From Acinetobacter sp. ANC 7912 (GTDB lineage Bacteria > Pseudomonadota > Gammaproteobacteria > Pseudomonadales > Moraxellaceae), in assembly GCF_039862785.1 (NCBI RefSeq), contig NZ_CP156795.1, forward strand, positions 2,294,001-2,358,000: a stretch of 64,000 nt of DNA. The letters are read 5' to 3'. The translations under genes and the position numbers were made by a program. Positions 6,863-15,475 of this stretch are shown here, piece by piece (position 1 is the first letter of the stretch; the number at the start of each line of letters is the position of its first letter). The notes below the pieces were generated by a model, which did not search any database, was not told the origin of the DNA, and worked only from the letters and a program-made list of their open reading frames with translations.

Positions 6863-8749
6863 ATGAGCGATATGACTTCCCCTACTTCGCAAGTAGCGGC
6901 TCTGATTAGCCGAGGCAAAGAACAAGGTTATTTAACCTTCGCTGAGGTTAACGATCATCTCCCGGACTCAATCACAGAAAGCGAACAGATTGAAGACATC
7001 ATCCAGATGTTGAATGATGTTGGTATCCCGGTGCATGATCGCGCGCCTGAATCTGATGATGCGATGTTCGAGGATACTGCAGAGGCTGCCGATGAAGTTG
7101 CAGAAGAAGAAGCTGCAGCAGTACTTGCATCTGTAGAGAATGAGCCAGGTCGTACAACAGACCCTGTACGCATGTACATGCGTGAAATGGGGACCGTTGA
7201 ACTTTTAACGCGTGAAGGCGAAATTAGCATTGCGAAACGCATTGAAGAAGGTATTCGTGACGTTCTGCACTCAATTGCTTACTGGCCAAATGCCGTAGAA
7301 GTTGTACTACAAGAATACAAAGATTATGAAGCAGGTGAACGCCGCCTTGCTGACATTCTGTCAGGTTATTTAGACCCTGAAACTGATGATGATATTCCGG
7401 AAGTTTTGGAAGAAGAAACTGAACTGGAAGATGATGAAGATTCAAGTACCAAGTCAACCAAAGATGTAAAACTGGATGACGATGAAGAAGACGAAGAGTC
7501 TGACGGTAATGATGATTCTGAAGGTGATTCAGGTCCAGATCCAGAAATTGCCAAAGTTCGTTTTGCTGAACTCAGCGATGCCTGGAAAAATACCAAATCA
7601 GTTCTGGAAAAACACGGTCGTAACAGCAAGGAAGGTGAAGAAGCCCTTCAAGCGCTTGCTGCTGTGTTCATGATGTTCAAGTTTACGCCACGTCTGTTTG
7701 ACATCATTTCCGAAATGATCCGTGGTACACACGACCAGATCCGTGGCGCTGAACGTGAAATCATGCGTTATGCCGTGCGTCGTGGCCGTATGGACCGTAC
7801 CCAGTTCCGTACTTCTTTCCCAGGTCAGGAATCTAATCCAGGCTGGCTGGATGAGCAGATTGCGAAAGCACCTGCGGATCAGAAAGCTTATCTGGAAAAA
7901 GTACGTCCAGACGTACTGGCCTTCCAGCAAAAAATTGCTGACATTGAAAATGATCTTGGCCTGAAAGTTCGTGACATCAAAGATATCGCGAAACGCATGG
8001 CGGTGGGTGAAGCGAAAGCACGTCGTGCCAAGAAAGAAATGGTTGAAGCAAACTTACGTCTGGTAATTTCGATTGCGAAGAAATACACCAACCGTGGTTT
8101 GCAATTCCTTGACTTGATTCAAGAAGGTAACATCGGTTTGATGAAAGCCGTGGATAAGTTTGAATACCGTCGTGGTTATAAATTCTCGACCTATGCAACA
8201 TGGTGGATTCGTCAGGCGATTACCCGTTCGATTGCCGACCAGGCACGTACCATTCGTATTCCAGTACACATGATTGAAACCATTAACAAGATCAACCGTG
8301 TATCTCGTCAATTGCTTCAAGAAATGGGTCGTGAACCAACACCGGAAGAACTGGGCGAACGTCTGGAAATGGATGAAGTGAAGGTTCGTAAAGTACTGAA
8401 AATCGCGAAAGAACCGATTTCGATGGAAACTCCAATCGGTGATGATGAAGATTCGCATTTGGGTGACTTCATTGAAGACAGCAACATCACTTCACCAGTG
8501 GATGCTGCAACTTCAGAAGGTTTAAAAGAAGCGACTCGCGAAGTACTGGAAAACCTGACTGAACGTGAAGCGAAAGTTCTGAAAATGCGTTTCGGTATCG
8601 ACATGCCAACGGATCATACTTTGGAAGAAGTGGGCAAACAGTTCGATGTAACCCGTGAACGTATCCGTCAGATCGAAGCCAAAGCACTGCGCAAGCTGCG
8701 TCATCCTTCCCGTTCTGAACACTTGCGTTCATTCCTGGAAAATGACTAA
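6863..8749 (+). CDS. rpoD: RNA polymerase primary sigma factor RpoD (sigma-70)
   Basis: 628 residues, full length. RpoD directs core RNA polymerase to housekeeping promoters. Region 1.1 lies at the N-terminus, region 1.2 around residues 97-130 ([21 protein letters not shown]), then a very acidic spacer (about 175-230). Region 2 spans about 392-470, including [22 protein letters not shown] and [12 protein letters not shown] for -10 recognition and melting. Region 3 follows, and region 4.2 at about 575-620 has the -35 helix-turn-helix [20 protein letters not shown]. The ATG follows GAAGAG. The gene lies between the two identical IS4-family copies. Confidence 0.98.
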   Translation: MSDMTSPTSQVAALISRGKEQGYLTFAEVNDHLPDSITESEQIEDIIQMLNDVGIPVHDRAPESDDAMFEDTAEAADEVAEEEAAAVLASVENEPGRTTDPVRMYMREMGTVELLTREGEISIAKRIEEGIRDVLHSIAYWPNAVEVVLQEYKDYEAGERRLADILSGYLDPETDDDIPEVLEEETELEDDEDSSTKSTKDVKLDDDEEDEESDGNDDSEGDSGPDPEIAKVRFAELSDAWKNTKSVLEKHGRNSKEGEEALQALAAVFMMFKFTPRLFDIISEMIRGTHDQIRGAEREIMRYAVRRGRMDRTQFRTSFPGQESNPGWLDEQIAKAPADQKAYLEKVRPDVLAFQQKIADIENDLGLKVRDIKDIAKRMAVGEAKARRAKKEMVEANLRLVISIAKKYTNRGLQFLDLIQEGNIGLMKAVDKFEYRRGYKFSTYATWWIRQAITRSIADQARTIRIPVHMIETINKINRVSRQLLQEMGREPTPEELGERLEMDEVKVRKVLKIAKEPISMETPIGDDEDSHLGDFIEDSNITSPVDAATSEGLKEATREVLENLTEREAKVLKMRFGIDMPTDHTLEEVGKQFDVTRERIRQIEAKALRKLRHPSRSEHLRSFLEND

Positions 8750-8765
8750 GTTTTGATACAAACTT

Positions 8766-8797
8766 GGAGACTTGAAATTTCTTCAACTGTCTCCATT
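8766..8797 (+). terminator. rpoD terminator
   Basis: GGAGAC (8766-8771) pairs with GTCTCC (8789-8794), extended by TTGAA/TTCAA inside the stem with a two-base bulge, followed by ATTTTG. It begins 16 bp after the rpoD stop codon. Confidence 0.75.
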
Positions 8798-8815
8798 TTG
8801 TATTGCAATACACCC

Positions 8816-8840
8816 AAACGCCTGCACCATGCAGGCGTTT
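8816..8840 (+). terminator. Second hairpin downstream of rpoD
   Basis: A perfect GC-rich stem (AAACGCCTGCA with TGCAGGCGTTT) with a very small loop and a short T run. It lies 16 bp before the ybeD-like start codon, so it may be a back-up terminator or a leader structure of that gene. Confidence 0.6.
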
Positions 8841-8856
8841 CGAATAAGGGGACTAC

Positions 8857-9144
8857 ATGTTAGACCGTACACCTTCTCGTGAACTCCGCGAAGATCTTTG
8901 GGTTTTCCCAATGGACTACCCGATCAAACTCATTGGCTTGGCAGGTGAAGAACTGCTGACTGCTGTGGTGGATATTTTTACCAAACACTTCCCTGAATTT
9001 GATGGCAACAGTGTCACTATTACCCCATCACGTACGGGTAAATATCACTCCATCACTGCACAACTGCGCTTCCTGGAACTGGAACAAGTGCATGCAGTAT
9101 ATGCAGACTTGGCAGCTTGCCCACTAATCAAGACTGCACTTTAA
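8857..9144 (+). CDS. YbeD/DUF493 family protein
   Basis: 95 residues. DUF493 proteins have an ACT-like fold and are commonly encoded just before lipB, as here, but no enzymatic activity is known. Recognisable elements are WVFPMDYPIKLIG near residue 13, the middle VTITPSRTGKYHSITAQ (about 47-63) and the C-terminal YADLAACPLIKTAL. The ATG at 8857 follows AAGGGG. A strong terminator at 9173-9201 separates it from lipB, which has its own promoter. Confidence 0.88.
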   Translation: MLDRTPSRELREDLWVFPMDYPIKLIGLAGEELLTAVVDIFTKHFPEFDGNSVTITPSRTGKYHSITAQLRFLELEQVHAVYADLAACPLIKTAL

Positions 9145-9172
9145 GATTATTCTGCTCCAACCTTGGCAAATT

Positions 9173-9201
9173 AAAAAACACGCTTTCGGGCGTGTTTTTT
9201 T
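9173..9201 (+). terminator. Terminator after the DUF493 gene
   Basis: AAAAACACGC pairs with GCGTGTTTTT around a six-base loop, followed by more T. Confidence 0.9.
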
Positions 9202-9264
9202 ATGCCTGAATTGTCCATCATGACATTTACTCAAGATCACTCCCCTATCTGTGCCTGAAATCAT

Positions 9265-9270
9265 TATAAT
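9265..9270 (+). promoter_or_regulatory. Putative lipB promoter -10 element
   Basis: A perfect TATAAT lies 39 bp before the lipB start codon and downstream of the preceding terminator. No good -35 hexamer is visible at 16-18 bp spacing. Confidence 0.5.
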
Positions 9271-9308
9271 TCTTTACAGTATTATTCAATTTTCTAAGGA
9301 CGCATACT

Positions 9309-9968
9309 GTGACAGCTGCGGTTCAAAAACCTTCCCTAATGATCCGTCAATATAAAGACCTGACTCCCTACGAAGACCGTTTTCTGGAAATGAAAAGCTT
9401 CACGGAAAACCGTGATGAAAACACCCCGGATGAATTGTGGATTTTGCAGCACCATGATGTCCTGACCCAAGGCCAAGCAGGTAAACCTGAACATATCCTG
9501 ATTCCAACCAATATTCCGGTGATTCAGACCGATCGTGGTGGTCAAGTCACTTGGCATGGCCCAGGCCAGCTGGTGGCTTACTTTATGTTTGACCTAAACC
9601 GCTTAGGCTGGAATGTCCGCACCTTGGTCTCTTATGCCGAAAACCTGATGATCCAGCTCCTAAAAAATCATGGCATTGAAGCCTATGCCAAACCGGATGC
9701 ACCGGGCGTGTATGTCGGTGAACGCAAGATCGGTTCACTGGGCTTTAAAATCCGTAAAGGTCGCAGCTATCATGGTTTGGCGCTGAACATCAACTGTGAC
9801 CTAACCGGTTTCCATACCATCAACCCTTGTGGTTATGCAGGTTTAGAAATGGTGCGGATTCATGACCTGATTGATAACCCGCCGAATTTTGATGACTTGT
9901 GTGTTGAAATTATTGAAACTTTAACCAGCAGCGGTTACTTTAAGGACGTGACTGTCGAGCAAAGATAA
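9309..9968 (+). CDS. lipB: Octanoyltransferase LipB
   Basis: 219 residues. LipB transfers octanoyl groups from acyl carrier protein to lipoyl domains of 2-oxoacid dehydrogenases and the glycine cleavage H protein, the first step of endogenous lipoate synthesis. Visible motifs are RGGQVTWHGPGQLVAY (about residues 75-91, substrate pocket), KIGSLGFKIRKG with the catalytic Lys region (~139-150), and YHGLALNINCDL with the family's His and Cys-containing region (~153-164). The start is GTG at 9309 with AAGGA eight bases upstream. lipA is not in this window. Confidence 0.95.
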   Translation: MTAAVQKPSLMIRQYKDLTPYEDRFLEMKSFTENRDENTPDELWILQHHDVLTQGQAGKPEHILIPTNIPVIQTDRGGQVTWHGPGQLVAYFMFDLNRLGWNVRTLVSYAENLMIQLLKNHGIEAYAKPDAPGVYVGERKIGSLGFKIRKGRSYHGLALNINCDLTGFHTINPCGYAGLEMVRIHDLIDNPPNFDDLCVEIIETLTSSGYFKDVTVEQR

Positions 9969-9994
9969 TCCTTTGCATTTCAATAATAAATAAA

Positions 9995-10012
9995 TTAGAG
10001 TAATTACTCTAA
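9995..10012. promoter_or_regulatory. 18-bp perfect palindrome, candidate operator
   Basis: TTAGAGTAATTACTCTAA is a perfect inverted repeat lying 29 bp upstream of the GTG start of the SCP2-like gene, in an AT-rich promoter-sized gap. The position suits a dimeric repressor site for the SCP2-like/alcohol dehydrogenase pair. No regulator gene is adjacent. Confidence 0.5.
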
Positions 10013-10040
10013 ATAAATAATTCCAGGTAGGGATCATCAC

Positions 10041-10574
10041 GTGATTGCAACTAAATCCGTTAAACCTGCTTTGCAACAAGCCTATGTCAAACTCATGATG
10101 GATGTGATTGGCCGTGGCTTGGTCATGGCAAGTCAGGTCGATGAGGAAATCAAACAGGAAGTTGCCCAGTTTCCGGCGAATTTCACACTTTCCATGAAAG
10201 TCTTCCCGAACGGCCCAGCCTTTATTGCCCGGGTCACTGAAGACAAGCAGCTTGAATTGGTGAAGTCCTTGGATGGAAAACCGGACCTCACCATCACCTT
10301 TAAACATCTGCATCATGCATTTTTGGTATTTTCTTTCCAGGAAAGTACCTCACAGGCGTTTGCTAATGACCGCATGATTGCCGATGGCGATATTTCCTAT
10401 GCAATTCGCCTGGTGCGTTGCCTGAACAAAATGGAAGCTCTGATTTTGCCAAAACTGCTGGCACAACTGGCGGTAAAAGAATATCCAAGCAATCTCAGCC
10501 TGAAAGAAAAAATAACCGAAGCAGGCTCAATTTATTTAAAAGTCGCTCAATCTTATCTGAAACGGAGTGTATAA
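10041..10574 (+). CDS. SCP2-like lipid-carrier protein (tentative)
   Basis: 177 residues with no signal peptide or membrane helix. The middle part (about residues 50-130) resembles sterol carrier protein-2 type lipid-binding domains: a beta-rich FTLSMKVFPNGPAFIAR and PDLTITFKHLHHAFLVF, then a fragment reading DRMIADGDISYAIRLVRC. The assignment is by pattern and remains tentative. The start is GTG at 10041 with AGGGA upstream. The stop codon is one base before the iron alcohol dehydrogenase start, so the two are almost certainly cotranscribed and may act on the same aliphatic alcohol or lipid substrate. Confidence 0.6.
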   Translation: MIATKSVKPALQQAYVKLMMDVIGRGLVMASQVDEEIKQEVAQFPANFTLSMKVFPNGPAFIARVTEDKQLELVKSLDGKPDLTITFKHLHHAFLVFSFQESTSQAFANDRMIADGDISYAIRLVRCLNKMEALILPKLLAQLAVKEYPSNLSLKEKITEAGSIYLKVAQSYLKRSV

Positions 10575-10575
10575 C

Positions 10576-11760
10576 ATGGCAAAACCTTATTATGAATTTT
10601 TCTGTCCAGTCAAAATCATTGCTGGTCATGCCGCGTTAGAACACATTCCTTTTGAACTGGCGACTTTAGGTGCCAAACGTCCACTGATCATTACTGACAA
10701 AGGCGTACGTGCCAACAAATTACTGGTACCCATTGAAGCGGCTTTTGAATCGACTGAAGCTGAAATTGCGGCGATTTTTGATGATGTCCCACCGGACTCA
10801 AGTCTGGAAACGGTACGTAAAGCCGCCCAACTGTACCGCCAAAACAATTGTGACGCGATTATTGCCGTGGGCGGTGGTTCAGTGATTGATACCTCTAAAG
10901 CGACCAATATTCTGGTTTCCGAAGGTGGTGATGACCTGCTGCAATACTCAGGTGCACACAACCTGCCTAAGCCACTGAAACCGTTTTTCGTGATTCCAAC
11001 GACTTCGGGTACAGGCTCTGAAGTGACCATGGTTGCGGTGGTATCGGATACAGAAAAGAACGTGAAAATGCCATTCGCATCCTACTATCTGATGCCGCAT
11101 GCCGCAATTCTGGATCCACGTATGACCCAGACCCTACCACCGCACCTGACTGCAATGACGGCGATGGATGCGATGACCCATGCGGTAGAAGCCTATACCT
11201 GTATGGCCGCTAATCCGATTTCTGATGCTTATGCAACAGCTGCAGTAAAAAAAGTCAGCGAGAACCTATTTAAGGTGCTGGACAACCCAACCGATGCGCA
11301 AGGTCGTCTGGAACTGGCTCAAGCTTCGACTATGGCCGGCATTGCCTTCTCTAATTCAATGGTCGGTCTAGTTCATTCCCTGGGTCATGCGCTAGGTGCA
11401 GTCGCTCACCTGCCACATGGTCTGTGTATGAACCTGTTCCTCCCTTATGTCCTGGAATATAACAAGGAAGTGAATGGCGAGAAGATTGCCGATCTGCTGC
11501 TGCCACTCGCAGGTCCAGACATCTATGCCCAAACACCAGGTCACTTACGTGCCGATAAAGCTATTGCCAGCATTCTGGCGATGCGTGACCGCATTTATGC
11601 CTTGACGAAATTGCCTCGTACATTAAGTGAAACAGGTAAGGTTTCTAAAGCACAATTAGACGAAGTTGCCGAGAAAGCATTGAATGATGGTTCCATCATT
11701 TACAACCCGAAAGAAGCCACTCTAGAAGATTTGAAATCGATCTTAAAAAAAGCTTGGTAA
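10576..11760 (+). CDS. Iron-containing alcohol dehydrogenase
   Basis: 394 residues, a group III NAD(P)-dependent alcohol dehydrogenase. The dinucleotide-binding GGGSVID motif lies near residue 97 and the TTSGTGSE phosphate loop near 141. The metal site is formed by Asp in AMDAMTHAVEAY (~197) and the histidines of LVHSLGHALGAVAHLPHG (~262-279). Residue identity at the metal site supports Fe or Zn use; the substrate is unknown. The ATG at 10576 follows GGAG with eight-base spacing; a GTG nine bases earlier is less likely. A terminator follows at 11797-11826. Confidence 0.93.
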   Translation: MAKPYYEFFCPVKIIAGHAALEHIPFELATLGAKRPLIITDKGVRANKLLVPIEAAFESTEAEIAAIFDDVPPDSSLETVRKAAQLYRQNNCDAIIAVGGGSVIDTSKATNILVSEGGDDLLQYSGAHNLPKPLKPFFVIPTTSGTGSEVTMVAVVSDTEKNVKMPFASYYLMPHAAILDPRMTQTLPPHLTAMTAMDAMTHAVEAYTCMAANPISDAYATAAVKKVSENLFKVLDNPTDAQGRLELAQASTMAGIAFSNSMVGLVHSLGHALGAVAHLPHGLCMNLFLPYVLEYNKEVNGEKIADLLLPLAGPDIYAQTPGHLRADKAIASILAMRDRIYALTKLPRTLSETGKVSKAQLDEVAEKALNDGSIIYNPKEATLEDLKSILKKAW

Positions 11761-11796
11761 TTCTTGAAAAATAAGCGAATATAACCGCAAATTCAG

Positions 11797-11826
11797 GCCT
11801 GATGTTTTTTTGAACATCAGGCTTTT
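11797..11826 (+). terminator. Terminator after the alcohol dehydrogenase
   Basis: GCCTGATGTT pairs with AACATCAGGC around a T-rich loop, followed by TTTT. Confidence 0.85.
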
Positions 11827-11958
11827 ATCATGCGTGAAAGGATGCCGATAAATTATGATCACTTTGGCACATTTCATGCTGTAAATATCTCAAAAAAATT
11901 GCTAGCAAAAGTTTTCATTCTGGAGTAGATTGGCGCGCTTTTGCTTAATTTGTAGGGG

Positions 11959-11981
11959 GGATCGTTCGTCTCAAACGATCC
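11959..11981 (+). promoter_or_regulatory. Leader hairpin upstream of the APC permease
   Basis: GGATCGTT pairs with AACGATCC around a seven-base loop, about 50 bp upstream of the TTG start and 30 bp upstream of its ribosome binding site. Only TTATT follows, so it is a weak terminator at best. It could be a leader-RNA control element or a binding site. Confidence 0.4.
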
Positions 11982-12029
11982 TTATTAAATATGACTGATC
12001 CTTGATCAACGATTAAGAGGATAACGCCG

Positions 12030-13418
12030 TTGACAAATTTATCTGGGACTCAATCGGCAGCTAAACTGCAAAAAACGCTAGGACTCTGGCACATCATTAT
12101 TATTGGTTTAGCTTATATTCAACCAATGACATTATTTGATACTTTCGGTCTAGTATCAGAAGAAAGTCATTTTCATGTTCCTACGTCTTACATCATTGCG
12201 CTAATTGCAATTTTGTTTACTTCGATCAGTTATGGTCACATGATTCGTCGCTACCCTTCTTCGGGTTCAGCATATACCTATGCCCAAAAATCGATTCACC
12301 CGAATATCGGTTTCATGGTGGGCTGGTCATCTTGGCTAGATTATCTATTATCGCCAATGGTTAACATCATTCTGGCGGTGATCTATCTGGAAGCACTGTT
12401 CCCGGATGTCAATCACTGGGTATGGGTTGTCGTGCTGACCGCCTTCATGACCGGAGTAAACCTGCGTGGTGCACGCTTCGTAGCGAACTTTAACAGTACG
12501 ATCGTATTCGTACAGTTACTGGTGATCGCGATCTTCACATGGATGGTGTATACCAAGCTTCAAGCTGGTTTTAATGCCGATGGTCCGATTACACCAGAAC
12601 AGCGTTATCAGTTATGGAGTTTAGAGCCATTCTGGAATGAACTGACTTCAGTGGGCGCCCTGATTACCGGTGCAACCTTACTGTGCTTCTCATTCACTGG
12701 TTTTGACTCACTGAGTTCTCTGGCTGAAGAAACTAAAGACACTGAAAACACTCTGCCTAAAGCGATTTTCTTGACTGCTTTAATCGCGGGTGTAATCTTT
12801 ATTATCAGTACCTACTTCATGCAGTTGTATTTCCCATCTGCGCCTGGCACATATTTCAAAAATATTGCTGAAACGCAACCAGAAATCCTGTTACTGGTCG
12901 GTGGCTCACTATTCCAGTCTTATGTACTGACGTTCGCAATCATTACCGTAATGGCATCAGGTATCTCTGCACACGCAGGTGTATCTCGTCTGATGTATGT
13001 AATGGGTCGTGATGGCGTGATCAACAAAAAGATCTTTGGTCATATCAGTCCGAAAAACTTCACACCGAACTACAACATCCTGATCGTGGGTGCAGTGGCT
13101 TTGACTGCTGGCTTCATGGACCTGGACATCGTGATTTCAATGATCAGCTTCGGTGCCTTGACTGCATTTACTTTCGTAAACCTGTCAGTAATTTCACGTT
13201 ATGCTTTACGTGATGGTCGTACCAAGACTGCCAAAGAAATTTTCAGCTTTGTGGTGATTCCACTTCTGGGTTTCATCAGTATCTTTGCGATGTGGCTGGA
13301 AATTGAAGAAACTGCACTGAAATACGGTTTATGGTGGGCAATGTTCGGTATCCTGTACTTGGGTTACAAAACCAAGGGCTTTAAGCACCCTGCTCCACAA
13401 CATAACGAGTTTGAATAA
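12030..13418 (+). CDS. APC-family amino-acid/polyamine permease (PuuP-like)
   Basis: 462 residues with about twelve membrane helices. APC carriers import amino acids or amines with protons. Family features are the N-terminal LQKTLGLWHIIIIGLAYIQPMTLFDTFG (helix 1 region, residues 13-40), RYPSSGSAYTYAQ (~72-84), and FSFTGFDSLSSLAEETKDTENTLPKA (~216-241). The layout recalls putrescine importer PuuP, but the substrate is not provable. The start is TTG at 12030 with AGAGGA eight bases upstream; no ATG is suitable. A terminator follows at 13441-13465. Confidence 0.88.
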   Translation: MTNLSGTQSAAKLQKTLGLWHIIIIGLAYIQPMTLFDTFGLVSEESHFHVPTSYIIALIAILFTSISYGHMIRRYPSSGSAYTYAQKSIHPNIGFMVGWSSWLDYLLSPMVNIILAVIYLEALFPDVNHWVWVVVLTAFMTGVNLRGARFVANFNSTIVFVQLLVIAIFTWMVYTKLQAGFNADGPITPEQRYQLWSLEPFWNELTSVGALITGATLLCFSFTGFDSLSSLAEETKDTENTLPKAIFLTALIAGVIFIISTYFMQLYFPSAPGTYFKNIAETQPEILLLVGGSLFQSYVLTFAIITVMASGISAHAGVSRLMYVMGRDGVINKKIFGHISPKNFTPNYNILIVGAVALTAGFMDLDIVISMISFGALTAFTFVNLSVISRYALRDGRTKTAKEIFSFVVIPLLGFISIFAMWLEIEETALKYGLWWAMFGILYLGYKTKGFKHPAPQHNEFE

Positions 13419-13440
13419 TTTCCTGAATTGTTCAGACTTC

Positions 13441-13465
13441 AAAAAGGCGCCTTGTGCGCCTTTTT
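13441..13465 (+). terminator. Terminator after the APC permease
   Basis: Perfect stem AAAAAGGCGC/GCGCCTTTTT, loop CTTGT. The symmetric A and T runs let it work for the convergent exported-protein gene as well. Confidence 0.9.
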
Positions 13466-13495
13466 CTTTGGGAATTTGTTCGATGCTGATTTTTT

Positions 13496-13933
13496 TTAAC
13501 GGAGACGACAATTAAAGCCCATCCGGGTATCTACGATATTATTGTGATATCCGAGTCTTTCAATAAAGACATTACGGTCTTTGAGCACCTCCTGCGCTTC
13601 CAGACTTAAGCGAGCCTTGTTTTGTACTGCCATACGGTAGGTTTCATTCACCACACCCTGGAAAATATTGCAGACTTCCTGACGCTTGGGCTGCTTGAGA
13701 ATCCGGCCACGCCAGCTTAGTTCAAAATCATTTTTAGTCAGGGTTTTACCCCATGCCTCAATCCGATCATTCAGGCGTTGCTGCATTTCCGCTAATCCCT
13801 GCTGAATTTCTTCCTGAGTCATCGGCTTTATAGCTTCCTGCTGAGGTTCTGTCTGCTGTGGTTCTTCCGCTCGACTTGACAAGTTAAGCACCAACAATGT
13901 AGCACAGCTAGCGATCATCCATCCCTTTCTCAA
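13496..13933 (-). CDS. Exported protein of unknown function
   Basis: 145 residues with an N-terminal signal peptide (basic start, hydrophobic core to about residue 21, cleavage probably after SSRA). A Glu/Gln/Pro-rich linker (23-45) precedes a helical mature part with two cysteines (about 87 and 142) that could form a disulfide. The family is not recognised. The start is TTG at 13933, supported by AAGGA seven bases upstream. It is transcribed towards the APC permease terminator. Confidence 0.65.
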   Translation of the reverse strand: MRKGWMIASCATLLVLNLSSRAEEPQQTEPQQEAIKPMTQEEIQQGLAEMQQRLNDRIEAWGKTLTKNDFELSWRGRILKQPKRQEVCNIFQGVVNETYRMAVQNKARLSLEAQEVLKDRNVFIERLGYHNNIVDTRMGFNCRLR

Positions 13934-14043
13934 TTTATCTTCCTTTTTATAAAGTACTTAGCTTTGTTATAGCGAAGTTAGGCAAGAAGATAAAATAAAC
14001 GGGTCGTCTTGTTACATAAAATAAAAAAAGCCACCCATAGGCT

Positions 14044-14080
14044 AATGCCAGTCAGTTAAGAGATTGACTGGCATTTTTTT
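14044..14080 (+). terminator. Inward-facing terminator at the left end of IS copy 2
   Basis: Same structure as at 1936-1972: 11-bp stem made of the inverted-repeat tip and its internal inverse, followed by seven T in the plus direction. Here it blocks antisense transcription from the left flank. Confidence 0.8.
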
Positions 14081-15360
14081 GGGTATTTCTGTGGTTTCCC
14101 TTTCACAACTCGTGGGTAGTTTCTACTTCTTTTTTTCGGTAAAACATACCTTTTAGATTTTTCCATTAAACTTTCTAGATGTTTAGGCAAATTGCCTGCG
14201 GAAGCCAAAGAATCAAACTTCAATAGGTTAAGGATAGCAATAGAGGTAATATGAAAGCTCATTCTCAAAGGACTGACTTTTGCACGTTGAGCCATATATT
14301 TCATTTGTCTTCTTAGAATATTATAGGCAATAAAGACTCCCCATAACTCTTGATAAATCAAGGTAGGTTGTTTACTCCTTAAATGCTTCCCTTCCTGTAA
14401 GTTACTCTTGATTTCTCGGTAACACATTTCTATTTCCCAACGCTGGGCATAGAGTTTTGCTAAAGCTAATAATGGATATCTCTTTGAATCTATTAGTGAA
14501 GTGATATAACGTCTAATCTTACCTGCCTGCTCAACCCCAATGAGACGTGCTTCCCAATAATCTCCTAAGGCTGGATTAAGTTTTTTAGCTCTTGTTGATA
14601 TCGGCATTCTAATATGAAAGTCATGTTGCGAATTACGCTCCACAATCTCATACCGTAAATTATCTTTTGCACGCATAAGCCAATGACTTTCTTCTGCACG
14701 TTTTTGCCACCCGATGAGAAAATCTGCAGAGAAATAGGCTCGATCAAATAGGGTAATACTGTGTGAACAAGGAGATAATTGGCTTGCCAGTGTGAGTTCA
14801 CCTTGATCCATACTGCCTATTTGAGCATCTATAATTTCATGGGTCGCGGTATTTACTAAGCAGGTTGCTCTCACTTGTGGATAAGGAGCATCAGCAGTTT
14901 TTCCTTTAGATGAACCAAAGTGTGCAAAATTCTCATCTGTATAAGGCATAGACCAAACAACACCATCAACAGCGCACACACTCAGACCGTGAAAGTTTGA
15001 GTATTGCTGCTGAGATTCTTCAAACCAGGCTTGGCTAAGTAAAGAAAATAGCGCATTTAAAGGTTCTGATCCTAAACGTTGTCGTGCTTGTACTACTGCG
15101 CTAGGAACACAATATTCTGTTGTACCAAATACAAGTTTTAGTTGTTCTACGACATATCCGATAGGTTGATTTCGAAATAAAGCGAGTCCAATGACAAGCC
15201 ATACCACATGTTCAGCGGGTAACTTCCTTCTTCTAATTGATGCCTTACCTGTTTGATTCAGACTTTCCTCAATCCAGTTGAAATCAATAAATTCACTAAA
15301 ATGGCTAAGTGAAGGTAAAGAATGTTGAAGGGTGCAATCTAAATTTTCAGATAAAGTCAT
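14056..15360 (-). CDS. IS4-family DDE transposase (copy 2)
   Basis: 434 residues, identical in sequence to the product of copy 1, with the same intact Asp, Asp and Y-x2-R-x3-E-x6-K catalytic elements. It is transcribed in the same direction as the flanking trmL gene, so without the hairpin at 15361-15396 read-through from trmL would enter it in the sense direction. Confidence 0.95.
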   Translation of the reverse strand: MTLSENLDCTLQHSLPSLSHFSEFIDFNWIEESLNQTGKASIRRRKLPAEHVVWLVIGLALFRNQPIGYVVEQLKLVFGTTEYCVPSAVVQARQRLGSEPLNALFSLLSQAWFEESQQQYSNFHGLSVCAVDGVVWSMPYTDENFAHFGSSKGKTADAPYPQVRATCLVNTATHEIIDAQIGSMDQGELTLASQLSPCSHSITLFDRAYFSADFLIGWQKRAEESHWLMRAKDNLRYEIVERNSQHDFHIRMPISTRAKKLNPALGDYWEARLIGVEQAGKIRRYITSLIDSKRYPLLALAKLYAQRWEIEMCYREIKSNLQEGKHLRSKQPTLIYQELWGVFIAYNILRRQMKYMAQRAKVSPLRMSFHITSIAILNLLKFDSLASAGNLPKHLESLMEKSKRYVLPKKRSRNYPRVVKGKPQKYPKKCQSIS

Positions 15361-15396
15361 AAAAAAAAATGAGCGTATTTACATACACTCATTTTT
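15361..15396 (-). terminator. Terminator-like hairpin before the transposase start (copy 2)
   Basis: Same 14-bp stem and nine T as in copy 1. In this position it can stop trmL transcripts before they reach the transposase, standing in for the split trmL terminator. Confidence 0.7.
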
Positions 15397-15475
15397 ACTA
15401 CATTTTACTAATATTTGCTTAACTGACTGGCATTAACCCATAGGCAGCTTTTTGAAATCCGGGGAATTCGTTTGC

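Larger units (their letters stand above)
14043..15435 (-). mobile_element. IS4-family insertion sequence, copy 2 (1393 bp), inserted in the trmL terminator
   Basis: Same length, ends and transposase as copy 1, in the same orientation. It is flanked by a different 10-bp direct repeat, ACCCATAGGC (14033-14042 and 15436-15445), so it inserted independently. Excising it restores, on the minus strand, an 11-bp hairpin with loop TATG and a run of seven T just downstream of trmL. The duplicated bases are again centred on the loop. The identity between copies implies recent transposition. Confidence 0.95.

Noticed and set aside
7224..8813. Several minus-strand ORFs of 70-130 codons opposite rpoD
   Set aside because: They are antisense shadows of a conserved gene with repetitive Ser-, His- or Phe-rich composition.
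1935..15435. Composite transposon formed by the two IS4-family copies
   Set aside because: Each copy has its own distinct 10-bp target duplication, and the DNA between is core chromosome with rpoD, so two independent insertions explain it better.
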